A stretch of 64,000 bases of DNA from contig NZ_BMKR01000026.1 of assembly GCF_014644435.1 (NCBI RefSeq), forward strand, positions 1 through 64,000, read 5' to 3'. Below, one piece after another: positions 25,014-34,324 of the stretch. A model generated the notes under the pieces. It searched no databases. It was not told where the DNA came from and saw only the letters and a list, made by a program, of their open reading frames with translations. How positions within the stretch are numbered: position 1 is the stretch's first letter; every line of letters starts with the position of its first letter. The stretch comes from Paenibacillus albidus (GTDB lineage Bacteria > Bacillota > Bacilli > Paenibacillales > Paenibacillaceae). Position numbers and translations under genes: made by a program.

Positions 25014-25261
25014 ATATACCCTATATAGAATGAACTTGAGATTTGCGGTGAATGTTTGGACTTCCGGCCGCTGTTGTCGTAAGAATTTCTTGATGTATAC
25101 CGCTATTCGCAGTGGAAATCCGGGGACAGCTTATACTTACGAGGCGAGCTTTCCTATGGAAAGCTTCGGGGCCGGCGCTATCCGCTCCTACAGTTCCAAA
25201 ATCCCCCTCCGTTACTCTCACCTTCTTTTTTCATTTTTCAGTTCATTCTATATAAGTATAT
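25014..25261. mobile_element. possible MITE with about 22-bp imperfect terminal inverted repeats
   Basis: The left end ATATACCCTATATAGAATGA continues AACT; the right end is AGTTCATTCTATATAAGTAT continuing AT. Their inner 16 bases (TATATAGAATGAACT and its complement) match exactly and the outer parts differ by one indel and a substitution. The 248 bp between hold no gene. No target-site duplication is clear beyond TA-rich flanks. This also accounts for the gene-free gap from 24987 to 25350. Confidence 0.5.
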
Positions 25262-25350
25262 CTAGTTCCCCCTGGAACGGACAGATTCTGAAACGACTTT
25301 TAGTAGCACATTTTCGACCTTCTTGCCTGGCGGGTACAGATGTTTGCCCG

Positions 25351-26241
25351 TTACTTGGCAGTATGGTGAAGCGCCGACCGGTAGTCCAGAGGCGTCATTC
25401 CCTTGTTTTTTTTGAACAGTTTGCAAAAATAAGCGGGGCTTAGCCTTCCGACCTCGAAAGCGATTTGCTGCACCGATTTGTTGGAGTTCCCCAATAACAC
25501 GCAGGCTTCGCGGATTCTTCTGGCTGTGACGTAATCTGTTAGAGATACCCCCGTGTATTGCTTGAACAGATGGGGCACGTAGTAGGATGAAAGATGCAGT
25601 TTCCCGGCCAACAGCTCCAGACTAAAGGGCTCCCGGAAATGGCCTTCAATCCAATCCATAATGGATTCGATATGAGCGGTTTTTTTGACGGACCAGCCTT
25701 CCGGTGAAAGCTCTGTATGGGGAATGACCGCCAGTTGAAGATGACGCAGCAAGGATATCAGAAACAAGATGCGGGCTTCTTCCTGCTCCTCGCCGGGTAT
25801 AAGTACCGCCTGAACATGGCTCTCCATCACTCCCATCAGCCGGTTTTGCGCGAAGGTGAACCTGGGCGAAGACAAAGATCCCTTGGACAGAAAACGGAGA
25901 AACGCCTGAAGCTTGGGATAAGGGACCAGAAACGGCTCCAGGTACCGGGGATCGAAGGTCAGATTTGTGCGGATATAGCGGGCTTCATTTCCGCCGGGCA
26001 CCTCCAACTTGTGCAGTTGGTAAGGCTGAAAGCAGAAGAGCGTGCCTCCTTCCAGTTCGTAGGAGCGGCCCTCCACCTCCACTGCCCCTTGCCCTTCATG
26101 GATAAACAACAACTCCAGACCCTGATGCGCATGAAATTTAAGAAAATGATCATCCAGCCACTCATCCCGGAAAGCAAGAAAAAAGCTGCTTTGACCGGGA
26201 TCCATATGTTCAATATGAGCCACCAACTCTCCCGCCCCCAC
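25351..26241 (-). CDS. AraC-family regulator with cupin sensor
   Basis: Up to 296 residues. The N-terminal 110 residues are a cupin (FHAHQGLELLFIHEGQGAVE, LEGGTLFCFQPYQLHKLEVP). The C-terminal 100 carry two helix-turn-helix motifs (SLELLAGKLHLSSYYVPHLF and VQQIAFEVGRLSPAYFCKLF). The start is uncertain: the frame opens at a GTG, and a GTG six codons in has GGGAGAG upstream. It is divergent from the GH88/polysaccharide lyase pair and very probably activates it; the lyase promoter has a TATAAT at 26301 but a poor -35, as expected for an activator-dependent promoter. Confidence 0.9.
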   Translation of the reverse strand: MGAGELVAHIEHMDPGQSSFFLAFRDEWLDDHFLKFHAHQGLELLFIHEGQGAVEVEGRSYELEGGTLFCFQPYQLHKLEVPGGNEARYIRTNLTFDPRYLEPFLVPYPKLQAFLRFLSKGSLSSPRFTFAQNRLMGVMESHVQAVLIPGEEQEEARILFLISLLRHLQLAVIPHTELSPEGWSVKKTAHIESIMDWIEGHFREPFSLELLAGKLHLSSYYVPHLFKQYTGVSLTDYVTARRIREACVLLGNSNKSVQQIAFEVGRLSPAYFCKLFKKNKGMTPLDYRSALHHTAK

Positions 26242-26343
26242 ATCGCCATAATCGCAATTTGGTTATATTTTAGCACAACAGAGAATCATTCGTCCGGTTA
26301 TATAATAGAGGCAGCATGATACCAAGAAATGGAGGATGCCGCC

Positions 26344-27477
26344 ATGTGGGCACAAGCCATCGAAGAGGCCTTGCGTGTGGTTTCACAAAATATTGACCGG
26401 TTTGGAGACGAGTTCCCCCTTACCAGCACCCAGGGAAACCGGATCTACCGGCTAACCACGGGTAACGATTGGACCGAAGGCTTCTGGACCGGGCTGCTTT
26501 GGCTGTCTTATGAATACTCCAAGGATCCCCGTTTTCGGACTGCCGCCTTACAAACGTTGGACAACTTTCGAGAACGTCTCGGGCACCGGGTGAACCTGGA
26601 TCACCACGACATCGGATTTCTATACTCCCTCTCCACCAAAGCCCATTGGATCCTGGAACGGGACGAAACCTCCCGGTCTACCGCCTTGCAGGCTGCGGAT
26701 GTTCTGCTGGAAAGATGGCGCGACACCCCGGGAATTCTCCAGGCGTGGGGTCAAAGGGATGATCCCGAGAACGGCGGGCGCATTATCATCGATTGCCTGA
26801 TGAATCTGCCTCTGCTGCATTGGGCTTATCAGCAAACCGGACGAGAGGTGTACCGTCAGGCCGCCGAGAAGCAAACGGCCGTAAGCCGCCGATTTCTGGT
26901 CCGCGGAGATGATTCCACGTACCATACCTTCTACTTCGATCCGGTGACCGGGGACTCCATCCGCGGCGGCACCCACCAAGGCAGCCGGGACGGCTCCACC
27001 TGGACTAGAGGGCAAGCCTGGGGCATCTACGGGTTTGCGCTTGCTTATCGCTATATCCGGCAACCCGAGCTGCTGGATACCTCCAAGCGGCTCGCCCGCT
27101 ATTTTGTAGACCGGCTCCCCGAGGACGGTGTGGTGTACTGGGATTTTGACGTGCCGCAAACGAAGGAGACCAAACGGGACAGTTCCGCAGCAGCCATCGC
27201 CGCATCGGGAATGCTCGAGCTGGCCACTTTGCTTCCGGAGGGAGACATCGATCGGGAATGGCTGTCAACCGCTGCCGGGCGAATCGTTGCCTCCCTTGTT
27301 ACTGGCTATTCCACGAAAGGAGAGCCCGATGCGCAAGGCCTGCTGAACCGGGGTTCCTACGCGGTCCGGCTTGATATGTCTCCCGACGATTATGTAATCT
27401 GGGGTGATTATTTCTATCTGGAGGCCTTGATGCGCTTGGAACGTGGAGTACCCGGCTATTGGTACGAGCGGGAATGA
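26344..27477 (+). CDS. GH88 unsaturated glucuronyl/galacturonyl hydrolase
   Basis: A 377-residue alpha/alpha-barrel enzyme. It hydrates and removes the 4,5-unsaturated uronic acid left by polysaccharide lyases. The two catalytic aspartates are visible: Asp89 in DHHDIGF and Asp150 in IIIDCLMNLPLLHWA. WTRGQAWGIYG is also conserved. I chose the ATG at 26344 because GGAGG lies 8 nt upstream; an ATG at 26329 overlaps that site. There is no signal peptide, so it works in the cytoplasm on imported disaccharides. Its partner 45 bp downstream is a lyase-like protein. Confidence 0.92.
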   Translation: MWAQAIEEALRVVSQNIDRFGDEFPLTSTQGNRIYRLTTGNDWTEGFWTGLLWLSYEYSKDPRFRTAALQTLDNFRERLGHRVNLDHHDIGFLYSLSTKAHWILERDETSRSTALQAADVLLERWRDTPGILQAWGQRDDPENGGRIIIDCLMNLPLLHWAYQQTGREVYRQAAEKQTAVSRRFLVRGDDSTYHTFYFDPVTGDSIRGGTHQGSRDGSTWTRGQAWGIYGFALAYRYIRQPELLDTSKRLARYFVDRLPEDGVVYWDFDVPQTKETKRDSSAAAIAASGMLELATLLPEGDIDREWLSTAAGRIVASLVTGYSTKGEPDAQGLLNRGSYAVRLDMSPDDYVIWGDYFYLEALMRLERGVPGYWYERE

Positions 27478-27522
27478 CATTCTGGCTGCGGAACCCTAAC
27501 AGGAAAGGACAGATGTACGCCT

Positions 27523-28491
27523 ATGAACAACTCAACTGCACTCAACCAGCTCCTGCAAGTTGCGGGTGAGAGCATGGCGGTTAGCTGCCATGCTGTTCCG
27601 ACATGGCAGATTCCCGGCTATTATTTCGATGCGGCCGGACATCTGGCGGCCAAACGTCTCATGGAGGCGGATGCCCAGGCCGCTTATACAACTGCGCTAG
27701 CCTACCGGTACACCGGCGAACCCGGATATGCGGACAAGGCGATCGAACTGCTCCACGGCTGGGCAACCGTCAATAAGGAATTGGCCGGTGATGACGGCCC
27801 CCTTGTCTCTGCCTATTTGGGCGTAGGCCTGATTCAAGCGGCTGAGCTTATCAACAACTATCCGGGCTGGCGCAAGGAGGACAAACATCTATTCGACTGT
27901 TGGATGACCGGGGTGTGCCTGCCCGAATGGGATCGTATTCCGCTCCGTAACAATTGGTGGAGCTGGAGCTTGTACGCCCAATTGTTCCTTTTTCGCTTCA
28001 TGGACGACAAAGCCCGTTTTGCGGAAGAAGTCACCCATCTCAAGGAACATATTGACGATTCTGTTGCGGCTTCCGGATTTCTTCCAGAGGAAACAACGCG
28101 AGGACAAAAATCCATCTGGTACCACTATTTCGCTCTGGCTCCCCTTACGGCAGCCATGAAGGTGATCCATGACACTACTGGCGAAAATCTGTTCGACTGG
28201 ACCTCTCCCGGTGGAAAAAACATCAAAACGGCACTCGATACCTTATTTTATTATGCCGATGGGCGCGTAGAGGAGTGGCCGTACGACAAAGAGCAGAGCT
28301 TCCCCGCACCGCTGGCAGCCGATACGTGGCCGCTGGATTTATTTGAAGCCATGTCCAAGGTTTACAAGGATCCCGAATATGAACGTTTGGTCTCTCCCTA
28401 CCGCCCGATAACCGGCAATCTAAACATAAACAGCGGGTATTATCAATCCTACGCCTGGATTTTTCCGGAGCTGCATTTGTTTTTGAAGTAG
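27523..28491 (+). CDS. alginate-lyase-superfamily polysaccharide lyase (PF05426-like)
   Basis: A 322-residue alpha/alpha-toroid protein. Family landmarks are RNNWWSWSLYAQL (the Asn-Asn active-site region) and TRGQKSIWYHYFALAPLT (Arg, Ser, Tyr pattern), with EEWPYDKEQSFPAP later. No signal peptide is present, which is unusual for a lyase meeting a polymer and suggests it cuts imported oligosaccharides. Directly follows GH88, which would process its unsaturated products. The uronic-acid substrate cannot be named. The start has AGGAAAGGAC 12 nt upstream, a long spacing. Confidence 0.8.
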   Translation: MNNSTALNQLLQVAGESMAVSCHAVPTWQIPGYYFDAAGHLAAKRLMEADAQAAYTTALAYRYTGEPGYADKAIELLHGWATVNKELAGDDGPLVSAYLGVGLIQAAELINNYPGWRKEDKHLFDCWMTGVCLPEWDRIPLRNNWWSWSLYAQLFLFRFMDDKARFAEEVTHLKEHIDDSVAASGFLPEETTRGQKSIWYHYFALAPLTAAMKVIHDTTGENLFDWTSPGGKNIKTALDTLFYYADGRVEEWPYDKEQSFPAPLAADTWPLDLFEAMSKVYKDPEYERLVSPYRPITGNLNINSGYYQSYAWIFPELHLFLK

Positions 28492-28587
28492 CCTACAGGT
28501 GATCGCTTATGTGAACATCCGCTAACGAACCGTTGTTTGTTGGGGTCGCACTGCTTGCAGGAACGCTATCTGCACCGTCAGATTGTC

Positions 28588-28627
28588 GAGAAACCCAGGT
28601 CTTTTGGAGACCTCGGGTTTCTTTTTA
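28588..28627 (+). terminator. terminator of the GH88/lyase operon
   Basis: GAAACCC-A-GGTC pairs with GACC-TC-GGGTTTC and is followed by TTTTT. Confidence 0.92.
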
Positions 28628-28651
28628 GATTTTAGCGTATCTAGAATCGAG

Positions 28652-28676
28652 AAAACTGGGGGTTACCCCCGTTTTT
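28652..28676. terminator. second, symmetric hairpin with flanking A and T runs
   Basis: AAAAC, then GGGGG-TTA-CCCCC, then GTTTTT. It lies 25 bp after the first terminator. The rest of the 28492-28878 gap shows no gene. Confidence 0.65.
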
Positions 28677-28878
28677 CCAGGCGATCTATGCGCAAAGCCG
28701 TTTCATTAATATGCTGTTCAGGTACTTCGTTTGAAGCCTCTCTTAGCTCATCCTTACTGTGGGATTGGCATCGAAGAGTTTGTTCATTGCAAAAGAAAGA
28801 TGATATTATGGCCCTGATACCACAATAAGCAGCAAGACCACTTAGCCATAATGTATAAAAAGAATTGGAGTGAAACTA

Positions 28879-29553
28879 TTGATCAAGATACTCGTCGTAG
28901 AAGATGATAAACATGTAAGAAGACTTCTTGAAGCTGTGCTAAAACGCGAAGGATATTCTGTTGTTACTGCCGAAGACGGAGTTAAAGCTCTGGAGATCCT
29001 TGATTCGCAGCATATTGATCTAATCATACTGGATATCATGATGCCTAATATGGATGGTTATGAATTCGCTAAGGAAATAAGAGATGCCAATAGCTTGATC
29101 CCCATTCTTATGGCCACAGCCAAACATCTCCCGGAAGATAAGAAAAAGGGGTTCCGGCTTGGAACCGATGATTATATGACCAAGCCCCTTGATACCGAAG
29201 AAATGCTTCTTAGAATCCAAGCTCTGCTTCGCCGTTCCCAAATTGCAAGTGCCCGTAAACTGGTAGTTGGTAAAGTCATTCTTGATTATGACGCTTTGAC
29301 GGTAACCCGGGAGGACGAGAAGCAAACCCTTCCGCAAAAAGAATTCTATTTGTTGTATAAGCTATTATCCTACCCGGACCGTATTTTCACCCGTATCCAG
29401 ATCATGGACGAAATATGGGGCATGGAGAATGAAAGTACGGATACCACCGTTAATGTGCACATCAATCGTCTACGGAAACGGTTTGAAGCTTATCCGGAGT
29501 TTGAACTGGTTTCCGTTCGGGGTCTGGGATACAAGGCGGTGAGAAAACCATGA
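28879..29553 (+). CDS. OmpR-family response regulator
   Basis: A 224-residue regulator. The receiver domain has the acidic pair Asp9/Asp10, phospho-acceptor Asp52 in LIILDIMMPNMDG and the conserved Lys in DYMTKPLD. The C-terminal OmpR winged helix spans about 125-222 (TLPQKEFYLLYKLL, VNVHINRLRKRF). I chose the TTG at 28879, 8 nt after GGAG, giving the usual start (M)IKILVVEDD. It overlaps the kinase gene by 4 bp and presumably controls the exporter genes downstream. Confidence 0.92.
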   Translation: MIKILVVEDDKHVRRLLEAVLKREGYSVVTAEDGVKALEILDSQHIDLIILDIMMPNMDGYEFAKEIRDANSLIPILMATAKHLPEDKKKGFRLGTDDYMTKPLDTEEMLLRIQALLRRSQIASARKLVVGKVILDYDALTVTREDEKQTLPQKEFYLLYKLLSYPDRIFTRIQIMDEIWGMENESTDTTVNVHINRLRKRFEAYPEFELVSVRGLGYKAVRKP

Positions 29554-30605
29554 GCAAAATGAGTAACAAACTCAACAACAGAATCTCTCTTCCCATCTAT
29601 TTCTCCCTTGCCGTATTCTTCATCTTTCTCATTACTGTTGTGATTACAGGGCTGCTGTTCTATTTTGCGCGTATTTTTGGCTTGTTGAATGAACACATTG
29701 CCCAAGATGGCACCTTGCTTCCCGTAATGACATTAATTGCCTGCACAATTATCGGTACCACGATATCGGCTGTCACAAGCCGGAAAATGGTAAAATCCAT
29801 CCGGATGTTTATAGAAGCCACGGATCGGCTTGCCAGCGGTGACTTCTCCATGCGTCTTCAGCTCAAAAGCCCCCCGGAGTTTAAAATTCTGTCGGAGAAC
29901 TTTAACCGCATGGCTGAAGAGCTTGGGGGTATCGAGATTCTGCGAACCGATTTTGTAAACAATTTTTCCCATGAATTCAAAACACCGATTGTATCTATCA
30001 AAGGATTTGCCGAAGTCTTAAAGAATGATGATCTTACCAAAGAGGAACGGGAGGAATATCTAGACATTGTCATTGAGGAATCGGCCAGACTTGCCTCCCT
30101 CGCCTCGAATGTCCTGGAGCTGTCCAAAATTGAGACACAATCGATTCTGACGAACAAAGGGTGGTTTAATGTCGGGGAGCAAATTCGCCAATGTGTGCTG
30201 CTGCTTGCTGCCAAATTTGAGAAGAAGAACCTGTCACTGAACGTTAATATTCAGGATTATGAACTCTCCGGCAACAAAGAGCTGTTAAATCAAGTCTGGC
30301 TGAATTTGTTGGACAACGCGATCAAATTCACTCCAGAGCATGGCGAAATTAAAGTTAGCATGGAGAAAAATGAAGATAGCATTGTGATTCTATTCCGTGA
30401 CAACGGAAGCGGCATTCATCCGGAGGCTCTTCCCAGGATATTCGATAAGTTTTATCAGCAGGACACTTCCCACTCGACTGCAGGCAATGGTCTTGGATTA
30501 GCGATCGTGAACAAGATCATTCATCTGCACGAAGGAACGATTGCTTGCAGCAGCACCCCATCACAAGGGACCACGTTTACAATTACAATACCGAATGGAC
30601 TTTGA
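29550..30605 (+). CDS. sensor histidine kinase
   Basis: A 351-residue membrane kinase with helices at about 14-40 and 56-76 and a very short outer loop. A HAMP domain follows, then the phospho-acceptor His141 in NFSHEFKTPIVSI, the N box LNLLDNAIKFTP and G boxes DNGSGIHPE and GNGLGLAI. The tiny outer loop is of the intramembrane-sensing type often linked to cell-envelope stress and antimicrobial peptides. Start overlaps the regulator's stop (ATGA). Confidence 0.92.
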   Translation: MSKMSNKLNNRISLPIYFSLAVFFIFLITVVITGLLFYFARIFGLLNEHIAQDGTLLPVMTLIACTIIGTTISAVTSRKMVKSIRMFIEATDRLASGDFSMRLQLKSPPEFKILSENFNRMAEELGGIEILRTDFVNNFSHEFKTPIVSIKGFAEVLKNDDLTKEEREEYLDIVIEESARLASLASNVLELSKIETQSILTNKGWFNVGEQIRQCVLLLAAKFEKKNLSLNVNIQDYELSGNKELLNQVWLNLLDNAIKFTPEHGEIKVSMEKNEDSIVILFRDNGSGIHPEALPRIFDKFYQQDTSHSTAGNGLGLAIVNKIIHLHEGTIACSSTPSQGTTFTITIPNGL

Positions 30606-30614
30606 CTCAAGTCT

Positions 30615-30652
30615 TGAAAGAACTGAATGGTTCTTTCAGGGCTTTTTCTTTT
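30615..30652 (+). terminator. terminator or attenuator between kinase and exporter genes
   Basis: TGAAAGAAC and GTTCTTTCA form a perfect 9-bp stem with a 6-nt loop, followed by GGGCTTTTTCTTTTTT. The exporter genes therefore need their own promoter or read-through. Confidence 0.85.
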
Positions 30653-30725
30653 TTCAGAAAAGTTAATTTTCAGTTTATCTTGTTTCGTTATCATGTATGC
30701 AACACCACATAAAGGAGTCAAAGAT

Positions 30726-32477
30726 ATGGTCACTATACTTAAATACTTGAAACCGAAGGAATGGGCTCTAGTCAGTATCAGCCTTCTCTTCATTATTGCA
30801 CAGGTATGGCTGGATTTAGAATTGCCCGGTTATATGAGCGATATTACCCGTCTTATACAGACACCGGGAAGTGAAATGAGCGAAATTATTGCAGCCGGAG
30901 TCTGGATGCTGCTCTGTGCCCTCGGCAGCTTAGCCACCTCCATTATTGTGGCAGGCATTGCCGCCAGAACCGCGGCTAACTTCTCTTCAAGATTACGCTC
31001 CAAATTGTTCGATAAGGTACAGTCGTTCTCCATGGAAGAAATCAACAACTTCTCTACAGCCAGTCTAATTACCCGGTCAACGAATGACATAACGCAAGTG
31101 CAGATGCTGATTGTCATTGGTCTGCAGATGCTGTTGAAGGCTCCTATCCTTGCAGTCTGGGCGTTGCTCAAGATCACGGGCAAGAGTTGGCAGTGGTCGC
31201 TCTCTACCGGTGTCGCTATTGGCGTGTTAATTCTGATTGTCGGCATATGTATCGTGCTCGTGCTGCCGAAATTCCAAAGATTGCAGCAACTGACGGACAA
31301 CCTTAATCGTGTTGCAAGAGAGAACCTCACCGGACTGCGTGTCATTCGCGCGTATAATGCGGAAAGCTATCAGGAAGATAAATTTGGAGTAGCCAACAAC
31401 GAGCTTACCCGGACGAATCTCTTCGCCAACAATGTATTGTCCATGCTGATGCCAAGTATTTCTCTCATTATGAGCGGTTTAAGTCTCGCTATCTATTGGA
31501 TAGGTGCTGTGTTGATTCAAAATGCCGATAGTACCGCAAAGATGGGCTTATTTTCAGATATGATTGTCTTCTCATCCTATGCGATGCAGGTGGTTATGGC
31601 ATTCATAATGTTGATCATGATTTTTATTCTTATGCCCCGTGCCCATGTCTCTGCCAAAAGAATCAACGAAGTGTTGGATACTAAACCAAGCTTACAGAAC
31701 GGATCGCTTACCTACTCCAGGGCGGATCGGGTTGGCGAAGTCGAATTTAGAAATGTCAGCTTCAAATATCCGGATGCAGATGAAAACGTCGTTCAGGACA
31801 TCAGTTTTACGGTGAAAAAAGGAGAAACCGTAGCATTCATCGGTTCAACCGGATGCGGAAAAAGTACCCTAGTTAATCTGATCCCCCGCTTTTATGATGC
31901 TACAGCAGGAGAAGTCCTGGTGGATGGTATCAATGTCAACCAATACGAACAAAGTGCGCTGCGCAACAAAATGGGATACGTATCCCAGAAAGCGATTTTG
32001 TTTGGCGGCACGGTAAGCTCCAATGTTGCCTTTGGCGATAATGGCAGTAATCTGACATCGGATGTCGTTGATGCCGTTTATACCTCTCAAGCTTCGGATT
32101 TTGTGGAAAAGATGGACGGCAGCTACGAGGCCCATGTCGCCCAAGGTGGCTCGAACCTGTCCGGCGGGCAGAAACAACGTCTTTCTATTGCCCGGGCCAT
32201 TGCGCGCCGTCCCGAAATATTGATCTTCGACGATTCCTTCTCAGCACTTGATTATAAGACAGACCGCAAATTGCGCAGTGAGCTGAAGAAAGAATCCCGC
32301 GGCACAACGATGCTGATTGTTGCCCAACGAATTGGTACTATCAAAGACGCGGACAAAATTATTGTACTGGAAGCCGGATGTATTGCAGGCATGGGGACAC
32401 ATGATGAATTAATGCAGTCCTGCAGTATCTACCAGGAAATTGCCTACTCACAACTTTCCAAGGAGGAGCTGGCCTAA
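30726..32477 (+). CDS. heterodimeric ABC exporter half, degenerate-site subunit
   Basis: A 583-residue type IV exporter half with six membrane helices and a C-terminal nucleotide-binding domain. Walker A is GSTGCGKST and the signature is the canonical LSGGQKQR. The catalytic Glu after Walker B is replaced by Asp (ILIFDDSFSALD), and the switch His is replaced by Gln (VAQRIG). These are the marks of the non-hydrolysing site in heterodimeric exporters. AAAGGAG precedes the ATG at 30726; an earlier in-frame ATG lies in the terminator. It pairs with the next gene, whose start overlaps this stop. Confidence 0.92.
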   Translation: MVTILKYLKPKEWALVSISLLFIIAQVWLDLELPGYMSDITRLIQTPGSEMSEIIAAGVWMLLCALGSLATSIIVAGIAARTAANFSSRLRSKLFDKVQSFSMEEINNFSTASLITRSTNDITQVQMLIVIGLQMLLKAPILAVWALLKITGKSWQWSLSTGVAIGVLILIVGICIVLVLPKFQRLQQLTDNLNRVARENLTGLRVIRAYNAESYQEDKFGVANNELTRTNLFANNVLSMLMPSISLIMSGLSLAIYWIGAVLIQNADSTAKMGLFSDMIVFSSYAMQVVMAFIMLIMIFILMPRAHVSAKRINEVLDTKPSLQNGSLTYSRADRVGEVEFRNVSFKYPDADENVVQDISFTVKKGETVAFIGSTGCGKSTLVNLIPRFYDATAGEVLVDGINVNQYEQSALRNKMGYVSQKAILFGGTVSSNVAFGDNGSNLTSDVVDAVYTSQASDFVEKMDGSYEAHVAQGGSNLSGGQKQRLSIARAIARRPEILIFDDSFSALDYKTDRKLRSELKKESRGTTMLIVAQRIGTIKDADKIIVLEAGCIAGMGTHDELMQSCSIYQEIAYSQLSKEELA

Positions 32478-34237
32478 TGAACAAGAGCAAAAAGCAACTC
32501 AACACCTGGAGCAAACTTCTCCGCTATGGCAGAAAATATATTCCCGTAGTTCTTATTGCAATTATCAGTGCGGCAATCGGCACGGTACTGACTTTGCTCG
32601 GGCCGGATAAGCTATCGGAGATGACTGACTTGATCACCGAGGGCATCGTCACCGGCATTGATATGGAAGCCGTAACTACCATTGGACTCTTCCTTGTATT
32701 TATCTATCTCCTTAGCTCTGTATTGTCTTTGGCACAAGGATTAATTATGTCCGTAGTTACACAAAGGGTTTCCAAAAGCTTAAGAACCGATCTCTCCCGT
32801 AAAATGAACAGGCTTCCGATCTCTTATTATAATAAGTCTACAACCGGTGACATCCTGTCCCGGGTTACAAACGACGTGGATACCATCGGGCAAGCCTTAA
32901 ATCAGAGCGTCGGTACACTGGTAACCGCCCTCGCCCTGTTTGTCGGGTCTCTCATCATGATGTTCAAAACGAATGTGATTATGACCATTACAGCGATTGT
33001 TGCCACTGTAATTGGCTTTGGCCTCATGGCGGCAATTATGAAAAAATCTCAAAAATATTTTCAAAGCCAGCAAGAATATTTAGGAAAAATCAATGGCCAT
33101 GTAGAGGAAGTCTATTCAGGACATACTGTAGTGAAGGCCTACAATGGCGAAGCGCAAATGCGTAGTACATTTGAATCCCTGAATATGAATCTAAAAGATA
33201 GTGCATTTAAAGCACAGTTCCTCTCCGGTCTCATGATGCCAATTATGATGTTTATAGGAAATCTTGGGTTTGTGGCCGTTTGTGTCGCAGGGGCTGTACT
33301 TGCTATGAACGGGACGATATCCTTTGGGGTTATTGTGGCCTTCATCCTGTATGTCCGTTACTTTACACAGCCGCTCTCACAGATTGCGCAAGCCGCACAA
33401 AGTTTACAATCGGCGTCCGCGGCAAGCAAACGTATCTTTGAATTCCTGGAAGCTGATGAAATGGACAATGAGAGCCATAAGGAAAGGCACCTTGAAACCG
33501 CTGCGGGTAAAGTGAAATTTGAACATGTGAAATTTGCTTATGAGAATTCAGACCAGCTTATTATTAAAGATTTCTCTACCGAGGTTGAGCCTGGGCAAAA
33601 AATCGCTATAGTCGGTCCAACCGGCGCAGGGAAAACAACGCTTGTAAACCTTCTAATCCGGTTTAATGAAATAAAGGGCGGGGAAATTTATATTGATGGT
33701 ACCCCGATCAGCAGTTTAACCAGAGAAAACATCCATGATTTATTCTGTATGGTTCTGCAGGACACCTGGCTTTTTGAGGGTACTATCAGGGAAAACTTAG
33801 TGTACAACAAAACGGGCGTAACCGATAAAGAAATCGAAGAGGCTTGTAAGTCAGTGGGCTTGCACCATTTCATACAGACCTTGAGTGCCGGATACGATAC
33901 CGTGCTAAACGACAAAGTCAATTTATCTACCGGGCAAAAGCAACAGCTTACGATCGCCCGCGCGATGCTCAAGGATGCGCCGATGCTCATCCTCGATGAA
34001 GCAACAAGCTCGGTCGATACAAGAACGGAACTGTTGATTCAGCAGGCGATGGATAAGCTCATGGAAGGAAGAACCTCCTTCGTGATTGCACATAGACTCT
34101 CAACAATTAAGAATGCCGATGTGATTCTGGTTCTGAAGGATGGCGATATCTTGGAAAGCGGCAGCCATCATGAACTGCTTGCCAAAAATGGCTTCTATGC
34201 GGAGCTTTACAATAGCCAATTCGAACAAGCATCTTAA
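32477..34237 (+). CDS. heterodimeric ABC exporter half, catalytic subunit
   Basis: A 586-residue exporter half: membrane domain to about 320, then the nucleotide-binding domain with Walker A GPTGAGKTT, Walker B MLILDEATSSVD with the catalytic Glu, and switch His in IAHRLST. Its signature is LSTGQKQQ instead of LSGGQ, and this motif completes the partner's degenerate site, so the asymmetry of the pair is consistent. Likely cargo is a drug, peptide or lipid. A two-component system upstream probably induces it. Confidence 0.92.
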   Translation: MNKSKKQLNTWSKLLRYGRKYIPVVLIAIISAAIGTVLTLLGPDKLSEMTDLITEGIVTGIDMEAVTTIGLFLVFIYLLSSVLSLAQGLIMSVVTQRVSKSLRTDLSRKMNRLPISYYNKSTTGDILSRVTNDVDTIGQALNQSVGTLVTALALFVGSLIMMFKTNVIMTITAIVATVIGFGLMAAIMKKSQKYFQSQQEYLGKINGHVEEVYSGHTVVKAYNGEAQMRSTFESLNMNLKDSAFKAQFLSGLMMPIMMFIGNLGFVAVCVAGAVLAMNGTISFGVIVAFILYVRYFTQPLSQIAQAAQSLQSASAASKRIFEFLEADEMDNESHKERHLETAAGKVKFEHVKFAYENSDQLIIKDFSTEVEPGQKIAIVGPTGAGKTTLVNLLIRFNEIKGGEIYIDGTPISSLTRENIHDLFCMVLQDTWLFEGTIRENLVYNKTGVTDKEIEEACKSVGLHHFIQTLSAGYDTVLNDKVNLSTGQKQQLTIARAMLKDAPMLILDEATSSVDTRTELLIQQAMDKLMEGRTSFVIAHRLSTIKNADVILVLKDGDILESGSHHELLAKNGFYAELYNSQFEQAS

Positions 34238-34276
34238 ACCGATTATTTCATCACTTATGGTTCAGCACATACGAAG

Positions 34277-34316
34277 GGGGTGTCCCAAGCCATAAAACGG
34301 CTGCTTGGGACACCCC
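34277..34316. terminator. bidirectional hairpin between convergent genes
   Basis: GGGGTGTCCCAAGC and GCTTGGGACACCCC form a perfect 14-bp stem with a 12-nt loop. No long T run flanks it, but its position between two 3' ends supports a terminator role for both. Confidence 0.75.
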
Positions 34317-34324
34317 TCGCTAGT

